Source: Actinomycetota bacterium (GTDB taxonomy: Bacteria > Actinomycetota > Acidimicrobiia > Acidimicrobiales > SZUA-35). From it: 8,499 nt of DNA. The stretch is taken from positions 1-8,499 of the forward strand of contig JAQCHM010000126.1 of assembly GCA_027730885.1 (NCBI GenBank). Direction: 5' to 3'. Both the position numbers and the translations under genes were made by a program. The notes under the pieces are model-generated. The model was not told the DNA's origin and did not search any database. It saw only the letters and a program-made list of their open reading frames with translations. Positions 1 through 6,158 of the stretch are shown here, in pieces (the stretch's first letter is position 1; each line of letters opens with the position of its first letter).

Positions 1-1461
1 TGGCCCGGTGCCAATCCGCGAGACGACGAGTTCTTCGCCAGGGCCGCGGCCGGTGAACTGGCGCTGAGCACCTCGACGTTGGTTGCCTTCGGGTCGACCC
101 GCCGCCCCAAGGGCAAGGTCGACGAGGACGAGACGCTCGGCAACCTTTTGGCGGCCGGTACCGGCATCTGCTGCATCGTGGCCAAGAGCTGGGACTACCA
201 CGTCCTCGAAGCGCTGCGGACCACGCTCGACGAGGGCGTGGCCATGATCGCCGACTCGGTCGAGTACCTGCGGGGCGAAGGCCGACGGGTCTTCGTCGAT
301 TTCGAGCACTTCTTCGATGGCTACAAGCGAAACCCCGAGTTCACCCTCCGGGCGGTCGAGGCCGCGGCGGTGGCCGGTGCCGAGGCCCTGGTGCTCTGCG
401 ACACCAACGGCGGTTCATTGCCTCACGAGGTAGAGGAGGCGACGGCGACCGTTGTGAGCATGTTCCCCGAGATCATCGTGGGAATGCACACCCAGAACGA
501 CACCGGCTGCGCTGTCGCCAACGCCCTGGCCGGTGTCCGCGCCGGAGCCAGACATGTGCAGGGCACCATCAACGGCTATGGCGAGCGCACCGGTAACTGC
601 GACCTCACGACGTTCGTGCCCAACCTGTCCCTCAAGATGGGTATCCGAACGTTGCCCGATGGGGCGGTGGAGCGGCTCACGAGCATCAGCCACCACGTGG
701 CGGAACTCGTCAACCTACCGCCGAACGACGCGCTGCCGTATGTCGGCAAGTCGGCCTTCGCCCACAAGGCCGGACTGCACACGTCGGCCATCGCGCGTCG
801 GCCGGACGCCTATGAACACATCGACCCTGCGGCCGTAGGCAACGGGACACGCTTCTTGGTCTCGGACCTCTCCGGACGGGCCACGATCGAGCTAAAGGCC
901 AAGGAGCTCGGCATAGAGCTCGACAATCTGCAGATGAAGACCATGCTCGAGGAGCTCAAACAGCTCGAGCACGTCGGCTATCACTTCGAGGCGGCTGACG
1001 CCTCCCTCGAGCTGCTCATGCGTCGGGCGGGCGGGTGGCGCAACACGCTCTTCGAGCTCGAGTCTTTCCGGGTCATGGTCGAGCACCGGCCGGGTCAGAA
1101 AATGGCGCTGGAGGAGAACCCGCTCGGGCACTACGACGGTGTCGAGACCGAGGCCACCATCAAGTTGGTGATCGATGGCGAGCGCATCGTGGCTACCGGT
1201 GAGGGCAACGGGCCGGTCAACGCGCTCGACGCCGCCTTCCGCTCTGCCGTCGGCGAGCGCTATCCCAAGCTCGAAGCGGTGAAACTCACCGACTACAAGG
1301 TCCGAATCCTCGACTCGGCCAAAGGCACCGGAGCGGTGACCCGGGTGCTGATCGATGCTTCCGACGGCGATCGTCGCTGGACCACCATCGGAGTCAGCGA
1401 GAACATCATCGAGGCCAGCTGGCAGGCCCTCGCCGATCTCATCGTCTACGCCCTGCTCTGA
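1..1461 (+). CDS. cimA: Citramalate synthase, 5'-truncated by the window edge
   Basis: This enzyme condenses pyruvate and acetyl-CoA to (R)-citramalate, the first step of the threonine-independent route to isoleucine. The reading frame is open from base 1 (WPGANPRDDEFF...), so translation starts upstream. 486 residues are visible, and about 40-50 are probably missing compared with the usual ~530. Codons 1 to about 290 are the HMGL-like TIM barrel, with VQGTINGYGERTGN (about codons 187-200) typical of the family. The C-terminus, from about codon 375, is a LeuA-type regulatory/dimerisation domain containing EGNGPVNALDAA and a closing GVSENIIEASWQAL. This C-terminal signature separates it from homocitrate synthases and supports CimA over LeuA. 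Family members are usually feedback-inhibited by isoleucine through this domain. One oddity is that the metal-site motif reads H-T-Q-N-D (codons 163-167) where HxHND is usual in the superfamily. The gene converges on the next one with a 21-bp gap. Confidence 0.93.
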   Translation, partial: WPGANPRDDEFFARAAAGELALSTSTLVAFGSTRRPKGKVDEDETLGNLLAAGTGICCIVAKSWDYHVLEALRTTLDEGVAMIADSVEYLRGEGRRVFVDFEHFFDGYKRNPEFTLRAVEAAAVAGAEALVLCDTNGGSLPHEVEEATATVVSMFPEIIVGMHTQNDTGCAVANALAGVRAGARHVQGTINGYGERTGNCDLTTFVPNLSLKMGIRTLPDGAVERLTSISHHVAELVNLPPNDALPYVGKSAFAHKAGLHTSAIARRPDAYEHIDPAAVGNGTRFLVSDLSGRATIELKAKELGIELDNLQMKTMLEELKQLEHVGYHFEAADASLELLMRRAGGWRNTLFELESFRVMVEHRPGQKMALEENPLGHYDGVETEATIKLVIDGERIVATGEGNGPVNALDAAFRSAVGERYPKLEAVKLTDYKVRILDSAKGTGAVTRVLIDASDGDRRWTTIGVSENIIEASWQALADLIVYALL

Positions 1462-1482
1462 ACCTCACGGTTCCGGTGCAGG

Positions 1483-1965
1483 TCAGAACCGCCAGATCAT
1501 CACCACGAGGGCGGCGGCGAGAAGGAGCTGGGTGGCTGCTCCACCGAGCGCCAGCTTCTTGGCTGCGGCGGTGGCCGCTGCGTCGTCGCTCAGTAGCGCG
1601 TCTGCCGGAAGGGCTTCGGCCCGTTCGGTGAGACCGCGGACCGCAGGCCGGACCAGACCGTGTGCCGCGCCGACCAGCAGGAACCAGAGCAGGAAGCCGG
1701 CCGAGATCCAGGGTTCGGAGAAGCTGACGTCACCCGAGCTGGCGCTGATGAGCAGGATGCCGAAGACCAGGACGGCGTAGATGGAGTAGTGGGCAATGTT
1801 GGTGACCGTCGCCGTGGTCCGGAGAAGAACCGCGGCCTCTCCGGCCTTGGCGCGGAATGCCCTGGCGTTGTAGGCCCCGTGGGCGATCACGCCACCGAAG
1901 CCGACGATCGACGCGGCGATGTGCAGCAGGAGCAGGATGCGATAGATGGCCGACGGGTCTTCCAT
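1483..1965 (-). CDS. Small four-helix integral membrane protein, DUF2269-like
   Basis: The 160-residue product has four likely membrane helices at about residues 8-28, 58-76, 87-106 and 139-157. Its short N-terminus begins MEDPSAIYRILLLLHIAAS. Helix 1 carries a histidine (H15) followed by a GFGG turn, which resembles the DUF2269 family of predicted inner-membrane proteins; that assignment is tentative and no biochemical role is known to me. A longer frame runs upstream to 2118, but its extra 51 residues are arginine- and glycine-rich and would overlap the divergent gene. The ATG at 1965 is preferred because the protein-like sequence starts there and a TACGTT box lies 7 bases upstream. The gene is monocistronic, converging on cimA and divergent from the 2031 gene. 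Confidence 0.8.
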   Translation of the reverse strand: MEDPSAIYRILLLLHIAASIVGFGGVIAHGAYNARAFRAKAGEAAVLLRTTATVTNIAHYSIYAVLVFGILLISASSGDVSFSEPWISAGFLLWFLLVGAAHGLVRPAVRGLTERAEALPADALLSDDAAATAAAKKLALGGAATQLLLAAALVVMIWRF

Positions 1966-1972
1966 GGGCGCC

Positions 1973-1978
1973 AACGTA
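1973..1978 (-). promoter_or_regulatory. Putative -10 box of a leaderless promoter (gene at 1965)
   Basis: Read on the minus strand this is TACGTT, followed by 7 bases and then the ATG at 1965. There is no Shine-Dalgarno sequence. A -10 box at this distance would place the transcription start at or very near the start codon. No convincing -35 is visible. Confidence 0.45.
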
Positions 1979-2016
1979 GCTGTTCGCCGGCCGGCTTCCG
2001 GCCAGGCGCCGCGGTC

Positions 2017-2022
2017 GATACT
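2017..2022 (+). promoter_or_regulatory. Putative -10 box of a leaderless promoter (gene at 2031)
   Basis: GATACT lies 8 bases before the GTG at 2031. No ribosome-binding site at usable spacing is present: a GAG abuts the start codon directly. This fits leaderless transcription and supports the choice of GTG 2031 as start. Confidence 0.4.
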
Positions 2023-2030
2023 CTTCTGAG

Positions 2031-2555
2031 GTGGCTGCCCCCGACTTCGTGCCCGTAGACCCCACCCAACGTGTTCGCCGTTATGCGTCCCCGCCTCAGC
2101 GGAAAGGGGGGTGGTCACCCACCAGGCCAGGCGATCTGCCTTCCGGACAGCCCGATGGCGTCGGCATGGGCAGCCAGGGCCCCGACCAGGGCTACGTCTA
2201 CAAACTCATTCCGCTGTTCGACGACCAGCTGCACCTGGGCGGGGTCGCCCACGACGACGCAATGGCCGGATGTGTCGGGGTCGCACTGAAGCGCTCCGCC
2301 TTCTACGGCCGTGCGCCCGTTGTCCACGACCTCCGCATGGCTCTCACGGTCTTCGGATTCCTCGACGCCGACGCGCCGGCCGATCTCGTGACCGGCCGAG
2401 AGGAGTGGTTCGCCGGGATCGGCCACGGGCACCACTACGGCCAGCGGCGGGAGCTGGTCGATCGAGTCCCGGTCTCGGCGCTCGCCACCACGCCGGCCGC
2501 GCTCGAGGCCACGTACCGGCGGGACTGGACGGCCAACCTCGCGGCGGCTGACTGA
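2031..2555 (+). CDS. Uncharacterised soluble protein preceding gltX
   Basis: I cannot assign this 174-residue product to a named family. It has no signal peptide or membrane helix, so it is probably cytoplasmic. Residues 8-35 are basic and proline-rich (VDPTQRVRRYASPP, then WSPTRPGDL). A compact region follows: residues 47-62 (GSQGPDQGYVYKLIPL), 74-101 (AHDDAMAGCVGVALKRSAF through APVVHDL), an aromatic/histidine patch at 126-136 (WFAGIGHGHHYG) and an acidic/aromatic end. The patterned residues H74, D75, D76, H99, D100, H132, H134 and H135 look like a conserved, possibly metal-related set, but that is inference only. The GTG start at 2031 has a -10-like box 8 bases upstream, and other in-frame starts would cut into the protein-like N-terminus. 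It ends 20 bp before gltX, and conservation of that adjacency would hint at a translation-linked role. Confidence 0.7.
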   Translation: MAAPDFVPVDPTQRVRRYASPPQRKGGWSPTRPGDLPSGQPDGVGMGSQGPDQGYVYKLIPLFDDQLHLGGVAHDDAMAGCVGVALKRSAFYGRAPVVHDLRMALTVFGFLDADAPADLVTGREEWFAGIGHGHHYGQRRELVDRVPVSALATTPAALEATYRRDWTANLAAAD

Positions 2556-2562
2556 ACGCCGG

Positions 2563-2568
2563 TAGCCT
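2563..2568 (+). promoter_or_regulatory. Putative -10 box of a leaderless promoter (gltX)
   Basis: TAGCCT lies 7 bases before the gltX GTG, in the 20-bp gap after the preceding stop. The adjacent bases lack a good Shine-Dalgarno sequence at correct spacing. gltX may therefore have its own transcription start as well as read-through from the upstream gene. Confidence 0.5.
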
Positions 2569-2575
2569 CCGCAGG

Positions 2576-3934
2576 GTGACCGTCCGCGTCAGGTTTTCCC
2601 CCGCTCCGACTGGCTATCTCCACGTCGGCGGAGCTCGTTCTGCGTTGTTCAACTGGATGTACGCCCGGCACACGGGGGGCACCTTCATCCTGCGCATCGA
2701 GGACACCGACGCCGAACGCAGCCAACCTCACCTGATCGACGCCATTCGGGACAACCTGCAATGGCTCGGACTGGATTGGGACGAGGAATACCGTCAGTCC
2801 GACCGCTTTCATCTCTACCGGCAAGCGGCCGACAGTTTTCTCGAGCGGGGCCTCGCGTACTACTGCGACTGCAGTCAAGATGCCGTGAAGGCAAGGGCCG
2901 AGGCCCGCGGCGAGTCGGGCGGGTACGACGGTTTCTGTCGCGAACGGGACGTCCAACCGGGTGACGGCGTCGTCGTACGCTTCCGCACACCTGACGAAGG
3001 TATCGTCGCCTGGGACGACGTGATTCGCGGACATGTCGAGTTCGAGAACTCCTTGCTCGAGGACTTCGTCATCGTCCGCTCCAGCGGTGTACCGATGTTC
3101 CACGTCGCCAACGCGTTCGACGATTTGGACATGGGCATCACCCATGTGGTCCGGGGCGAGGACCTGGTCAATACGGTGCCCCGCGTCCTGCTGCTTCGCC
3201 GGGCCCTGGGAGCCACCGACCAGCCGGTGTTCGCCCATCTTCCGTTGATCGTCAACGAGAAGCGTCAGAAGCTGTCGAAGCGGCGCGATGACGTATCTGT
3301 CGGCGACTATGCCGCGCGCGGATTCCTTCCCGAAGCGATGCGTAACTATTTGCTGACGCTCGGCTGGGGACCCAAGGACGACATCGAGATCCGGTCGATC
3401 GGCGAGTTCATCGAGCAGTTCGAGCTGGCCGACATCAACAAGGCCCCGGCGTTCTTCGACATCAAGAAGCTCGAGCACTTCAACGCAACTTACATCCGCG
3501 CGCTCGACGCCGAGGCGTTCGCCGCTGCCTCGGTGCCGTTCCGTGGTTCGATCCCCGACAAGCTGTTCACCGCCCTTGCCCCCGAGATCCAGAACCGTCT
3601 CGTCCGCCTGAACGAGATCTCCGTCCTGGTCGATTGGATCGTCGGCGACGCCCCCGAACCCGACGCCGCGGACTGGCAGAAGGTCATGACCAAGCCCGGC
3701 GTTGCCGACGTGCTCGACGCCGTCATTGCGGGTATGGCCGACTGTGCTTGGACACCGGACGCACTCGAAGCCCTCGTGCTCGGCGTCGGCACCGACCTGA
3801 ACGCGAAGTCGCAGCTCCCTGTTCGGCTCGCGGTGACCGGTCGTCGTGCGGGTCTTCCGTTGTTCGAACCGCTCGCGGCCATCGACCGCCCGATCGTCAT
3901 CGGCCGCCTGCGGGCGGCACGCGCCCGGATGTGA
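2576..3934 (+). CDS. gltX: Glutamyl-tRNA synthetase
   Basis: This class I aminoacyl-tRNA synthetase ligates glutamate to tRNA-Glu using ATP in the cytoplasm. In bacteria lacking GlnRS it also mischarges tRNA-Gln for later amidation by GatCAB. The 452-residue product is slightly short for the family but looks complete. The HIGH-equivalent is H16-V-G-G19 within SPAPTGYLHVGGARSALFN, followed by RIEDTD (40-45). A zinc-ribbon-like CDC and a downstream Cys lie within YYCDCSQDA and YDGFCRER. Next come VVRGEDLV and the KMSKS loop KLSKR (232-236), then the helical anticodon-binding region, ending in a typical RPIVIGRLRAARAR. Translation starts at GTG 2576, immediately before the conserved VRVRFSPAPTG, with TAGCCT 7 bases upstream. 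The downstream YdcF-like gene is 13 bp away, and tRNA-Gln and tRNA-Glu genes follow. Whether this enzyme is discriminating cannot be decided from the sequence alone. Confidence 0.97.
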   Translation: MTVRVRFSPAPTGYLHVGGARSALFNWMYARHTGGTFILRIEDTDAERSQPHLIDAIRDNLQWLGLDWDEEYRQSDRFHLYRQAADSFLERGLAYYCDCSQDAVKARAEARGESGGYDGFCRERDVQPGDGVVVRFRTPDEGIVAWDDVIRGHVEFENSLLEDFVIVRSSGVPMFHVANAFDDLDMGITHVVRGEDLVNTVPRVLLLRRALGATDQPVFAHLPLIVNEKRQKLSKRRDDVSVGDYAARGFLPEAMRNYLLTLGWGPKDDIEIRSIGEFIEQFELADINKAPAFFDIKKLEHFNATYIRALDAEAFAAASVPFRGSIPDKLFTALAPEIQNRLVRLNEISVLVDWIVGDAPEPDAADWQKVMTKPGVADVLDAVIAGMADCAWTPDALEALVLGVGTDLNAKSQLPVRLAVTGRRAGLPLFEPLAAIDRPIVIGRLRAARARM

Positions 3935-3947
3935 CCGAGACAGGCAG

Positions 3948-4544
3948 GTGAAGCGCGCCGTTCGGATCTTGGCGGTGCTGATCGTCGCCTACGGTGCTTT
4001 CACGTTCCTCGACGTGTGGCTGACCTCGCGGCGAACGCTTCCTACCTCTGACGCCTCGGTCGATCCCGGTGTTGCGCTCGTCCTCGGTGCTGCTCAGTAC
4101 AACGGGGAACCGTCCCCGGTCCTTCGACAGCGCCTCGATCTGGCCGTCTTGCTGTTTCAAGGCGGTGCCATCGACAAAGTGGTCGTGACCGGCGGCGGAC
4201 AGGCAGGCGACGCCACGACTGAGGCCAAGGCGAGCTACGACTACCTGCGGGCCCAGGGTTTGCCCGACCAACGGCTCCTGCTCGAGGTGCAAGGCACGTC
4301 GACCTATGAGTCGTTGGCCGCGGCCCACCGGTTCCTCGCAGCCGATGGCATCAACGAGGTGGTGTTGGTCACCGATCGCTACCACGCACGGCGGTCGCTG
4401 CTCGTCGCCGAGGAGGTTGGATTCGATGCCGAGGTGGCGCTCACCGAGCCCGGCGCGTCGATGCGGCGCTTGATCGACGAGTCGGCCGCGGTCGCCGTTG
4501 GTCGCATCATCGGATTTCGCCGGTTGGAACGACTGGTCGGCTGA
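3948..4544 (+). CDS. Membrane-anchored DUF218 (YdcF/SanA/ElyC-like) protein
   Basis: The 198-residue product has a basic N-terminus, one membrane helix at about residues 5-24, and a DUF218 domain from about residue 41 to 180. Family landmarks include ALVLGAAQYNGEPSPVL (43-59), a RQRLDLAVLLF helix, VVVTGGG (78-84), ATTEAKASYDYL, a TSTYESLAA stretch and VLVTDRYHARRS. DUF218 proteins have a Rossmann-like fold. SanA and ElyC members affect envelope barrier function or peptidoglycan precursor metabolism, but the reaction is not established. The domain most likely faces outside, which is inference from the single N-terminal helix. The start is GTG 3948, 13 bp after the gltX stop with only a weak AGG upstream; the open frame extends further up but overlaps the gltX 3' end. 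It is probably co-transcribed with gltX. Confidence 0.88.
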   Translation: MKRAVRILAVLIVAYGAFTFLDVWLTSRRTLPTSDASVDPGVALVLGAAQYNGEPSPVLRQRLDLAVLLFQGGAIDKVVVTGGGQAGDATTEAKASYDYLRAQGLPDQRLLLEVQGTSTYESLAAAHRFLAADGINEVVLVTDRYHARRSLLVAEEVGFDAEVALTEPGASMRRLIDESAAVAVGRIIGFRRLERLVG

Positions 4545-4574
4545 AGTCGGGTCGTGGGCTGGGCGCTGTCCCGC

Positions 4575-4580
4575 TAGCCT
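4575..4580 (+). promoter_or_regulatory. Possible -10 box for tRNA-Gln
   Basis: TAGCCT, identical to the box before gltX, lies 28 bases upstream of the mature tRNA-Gln 5' end and just after the stop of the YdcF-like gene. A start about 7 bases downstream would give a 5' leader of about 20 nt for RNase P to remove. I see no good -35. Confidence 0.35.
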
Positions 4581-4608
4581 TGATTCGGCTTCCTCGGGAG
4601 CACGTCCT

Positions 4609-4680
4609 TCGGGGATGGTGTAATTGGTAACACATCTGGTTCTGGTCCAGTCATTGGGGGTTCAAGTCCTCCTCCCCGAA
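4609..4680 (+). tRNA. tRNA-Gln, anticodon CUG
   Basis: A complete cloverleaf can be drawn. The acceptor stem TCGGGGA (4609-4615) pairs fully with TCCCCGA (4673-4679). The D-stem is GTGT/ACAC (4618-4621 with 4630-4633). The anticodon stem is TCTGG/CCAGT with loop TTCTGGT (4640-4646), giving anticodon CTG at 4642-4644, which reads CAG. The T-stem GGGGG (4656-4660) pairs with 4668-4672 around loop TTCAAGT. The discriminator is A4680 and CCA is not encoded. The outermost anticodon-stem pair (27-43) is a U-U mismatch. The gene is 72 nt long. Confidence 0.96.
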
Positions 4681-4722
4681 CGCTTCAGCAGGGAATTCCC
4701 CACCTCGTTGTCCCTCCCGGCG

Positions 4723-4752
4723 TTGTCCGGCGAAAGCGACGCTGGCTAAGAT
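4723..4752 (+). promoter_or_regulatory. Putative sigma70-type promoter for tRNA-Glu
   Basis: TTGTCC (4723-4728) and TAAGAT (4747-4752) are separated by 18 bases and lie just upstream of tRNA-Glu, which starts at 4773. This is the best -35/-10 pair in the window. It suggests that tRNA-Glu is transcribed independently of tRNA-Gln. Confidence 0.5.
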
Positions 4753-4772
4753 GTCGTCCGCAAGTGAGTCCG

Positions 4773-4845
4773 GCCCCGTTCGTCTAGCGGCCTAGGACGC
4801 CGGCTTCTCATGCCGGTAGCACGGGTTCAAATCCCGTACGGGGTG
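4773..4845 (+). tRNA. tRNA-Glu, anticodon CUC
   Basis: The acceptor stem GCCCCGT (4773-4779) pairs with ACGGGGT (4838-4844), with a terminal G-U. The D-stem GTC (4782-4784) pairs with GAC (4796-4798). The anticodon stem CCGGC/GCCGG (4800-4804 with 4812-4816) encloses loop TTCTCAT, giving anticodon CTC at 4807-4809, which reads GAG. The T-stem ACGGG/CCCGT closes loop TTCAAAT (4826-4832). The discriminator is G4845 and CCA is not encoded. The gene is 73 nt long. Confidence 0.97.
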
Positions 4846-5029
4846 CTCTATCGGTCATGGACGAGGGCGACGAGAGCAGACCGGTCATGAAGAGGCCGAG
4901 GTCTCCGACACTGGGCCATGCATGCCTCGGGCGAGACCGCCCAACAGACAACCGATCGCAACTACGTCGTGGCACCGGCGAACAGGGAGGCGTCCGATGC
5001 CGAACGGCTCGAACAGACCTATCGACTGA
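4846..5029. other. Gap with no confident gene between tRNA-Glu and the truncated symporter
   Basis: No recognisable gene, terminator or repeat of the tRNA 3' end is evident here. An open frame starts at ATG 4918 (+), with GACACT 5 bases upstream, and runs to 5112; its 64-residue translation has fairly coding-like composition but overlaps the symporter tail and matches nothing I know. A minus-strand frame through the same bases is also open. The 8-mer CGGTCATG occurs twice (4852 and 4882), which could be chance. The segment may be the scar of the rearrangement that shortened the symporter. Confidence 0.4.
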
Positions 5030-5779
5030 TCACCCGGCGAGTGCATCCCGATTGGTCGGGCCGCTTCCCGGGAGGGGGCTCGAGCGGGCGTTCGCCATCT
5101 CGTCGATGGTGAAGACCGGAACCATCATGGCGACCGCGGCGATGCAGCACTCGGTGGCTACCGCAACCTGCCACGCCTTGATGGGCGCGAGGCCCAGCGA
5201 GTCGAAGAGCGACGCGAGCGCCGGCGTCATTGCGCCGAAGATGATGCCGACCCCCCACGCCACGGTGGTCCAGGTCGCCAGGTCGAGACGTTCCTCCGGC
5301 GTGGCACCCAGATCGGCAACGATGGTGAAGGCGGGAGTGGCGTAGGCCGTCAACGCCAGGTATAGAACGAACTCGACGACCAGAAGCCAAACGATGTTCC
5401 ACCCGCTCTCCCGTCCGACCGGGGGGAGGAACATGAGGAGGGTGGCCAGCGCCGCGGGGACGGCCCCGACGGCCATGAACGGAATACGTCGTCCCTTCGG
5501 ATGGGTGCTCCGATCCGACCAGTAGGCGATCAGGGGATCGGTGACCGCGTCGGCGAAACGCCCAGCCGCGGCGATCAAGACGATGGCGTTGAGGACCCCG
5601 AGGAACGTGGCGCCGGTCACGAGCTGCGGCAAGCTGGCGCTGGCCGGCGGAAGGTAGAAGAAGACCAGGAGAACAGAGATGAGGTTGATGACGATCGCCA
5701 TGCCGCCGTGCCCGATGCTGAGGGCGACCACACTCGACTTCGCCAATCCGGTTGCGTTGCGCTCTCCGGCCCGGGCCAC
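5030..5779 (-). CDS. GPH-family (MFS_2) symporter, N-terminal half only
   Basis: The 249-residue product matches the first half of glycoside-pentoside-hexuronide:cation symporters, which usually have about 450 residues and 12 helices. Six likely helices are visible at about residues 20-43, 52-74, 100-119, 128-150, 170-191 and 203-224. The signature loop after helix 2, DPLIAYWSDR followed by KGRRIPF (81-101), is characteristic. Family members couple sugar or similar solute uptake to Na+ or H+ at the inner membrane; the substrate cannot be inferred here. After VFTIDE (residue 227) the sequence stops resembling the family and ends 23 residues later. No second half is found downstream in any minus-strand frame. 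It may be a pseudogene remnant or an unusual half-size carrier. The start is GTG 5779, with TAGTGT 6 bases upstream. Confidence 0.75.
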   Translation of the reverse strand: MARAGERNATGLAKSSVVALSIGHGGMAIVINLISVLLVFFYLPPASASLPQLVTGATFLGVLNAIVLIAAAGRFADAVTDPLIAYWSDRSTHPKGRRIPFMAVGAVPAALATLLMFLPPVGRESGWNIVWLLVVEFVLYLALTAYATPAFTIVADLGATPEERLDLATWTTVAWGVGIIFGAMTPALASLFDSLGLAPIKAWQVAVATECCIAAVAMMVPVFTIDEMANARSSPLPGSGPTNRDALAG

Positions 5780-5785
5780 CGCCCA

Positions 5786-5791
5786 ACACTA
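5786..5791 (-). promoter_or_regulatory. Putative -10 box of a leaderless promoter (symporter)
   Basis: On the minus strand this is TAGTGT, 6 bases before the GTG at 5779, with no Shine-Dalgarno sequence. It lies only 12 bp from the oppositely directed box at 5804-5809. Confidence 0.5.
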
Positions 5792-5803
5792 CCGACCGGC
5801 AGG

Positions 5804-5809
5804 TAGCGT
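5804..5809 (+). promoter_or_regulatory. Putative -10 box of a leaderless promoter (lipoprotein)
   Basis: TAGCGT lies 7 bases before the GTG at 5817. It is the same hexamer as the box before the transporter at 8161. It supports GTG 5817 rather than the much longer open frame upstream. Confidence 0.5.
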
Positions 5810-5816
5810 CCAGAAG

Positions 5817-6158
5817 GTGCAGGCCCGATCCGCCGTCCTCCCCCCGGTCCTCTTGGCGCTGCTCGCCGTCGCTGCGTGTACCGGCGAGGAGGCGACGCCG
5901 GTCGACCTCGATCAGGGGCCGTCCAGTTCGTCGGCCCCACCAACGGCCTCATCCGAAGATCAGAACGAGGCGGCTCGTGCGCAGGCGCTCGCCTATGCAA
6001 CCCAGCAATGCTTCGACGACGCCGATGCTTCCGAGGGCATCATCCAGATCGTGGATCCCGAGACCGACCAGGTGGTCGGGACGGTGACCGTCGACTGCGC
6101 CGAAGCCAGGGCTGAGCAGTCGGGACCGATCTCGACTGATGACGAGGCCGACCGATGA
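5817..6158 (+). CDS. Small secreted lipoprotein, function unknown
   Basis: The 113-residue product starts with a classic lipoprotein signal: basic residue R4, a hydrophobic core (VLPPVLLALLAV) and the lipobox V-A-A-C with C21 as the predicted lipidated residue. The mature part opens with an acidic then Ser/Pro-rich linker (residues 22-47). A small domain of about 60 residues follows, carrying two cysteines (C65, C94) that could form a disulfide, and a strand-like IIQIVDPETDQVVGTVTVDC segment. The tail is acidic. I do not recognise the domain. The open frame extends upstream to 5679 but would antisense the symporter gene, and the signal peptide fixes the start at GTG 5817. Its TGA overlaps the ATG of the downstream hydrolase (ATGA at 6155-6158), implying translational coupling. 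Confidence 0.78.
   Translation: MQARSAVLPPVLLALLAVAACTGEEATPVDLDQGPSSSSAPPTASSEDQNEAARAQALAYATQQCFDDADASEGIIQIVDPETDQVVGTVTVDCAEARAEQSGPISTDDEADR

Noticed and set aside
1460..1473. Small hairpin GAACC-TCAC-GGTTC at the cimA stop as a terminator
   Set aside because: The 5-bp stem has no following T-run and could pair alternatively with GAACC at 1486-1490; too weak to call a terminator.
2435..3478. 347-codon minus-strand open frame across gltX
   Set aside because: It lies entirely antisense to a certain gltX and its translation has no recognisable domain. Long antisense frames are expected in GC-rich genes with strong third-position bias.
4691..4700. GGGAATTCCC palindrome after tRNA-Gln
   Set aside because: It is a perfect 10-bp palindrome but has no loop or T-run and no known role; likely chance.
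4846..5110. attachment-site repeat of the tRNA-Glu 3' end
   Set aside because: I looked for a second copy of the T-arm/acceptor sequence near the symporter truncation and found none, so no integrated element can be claimed.
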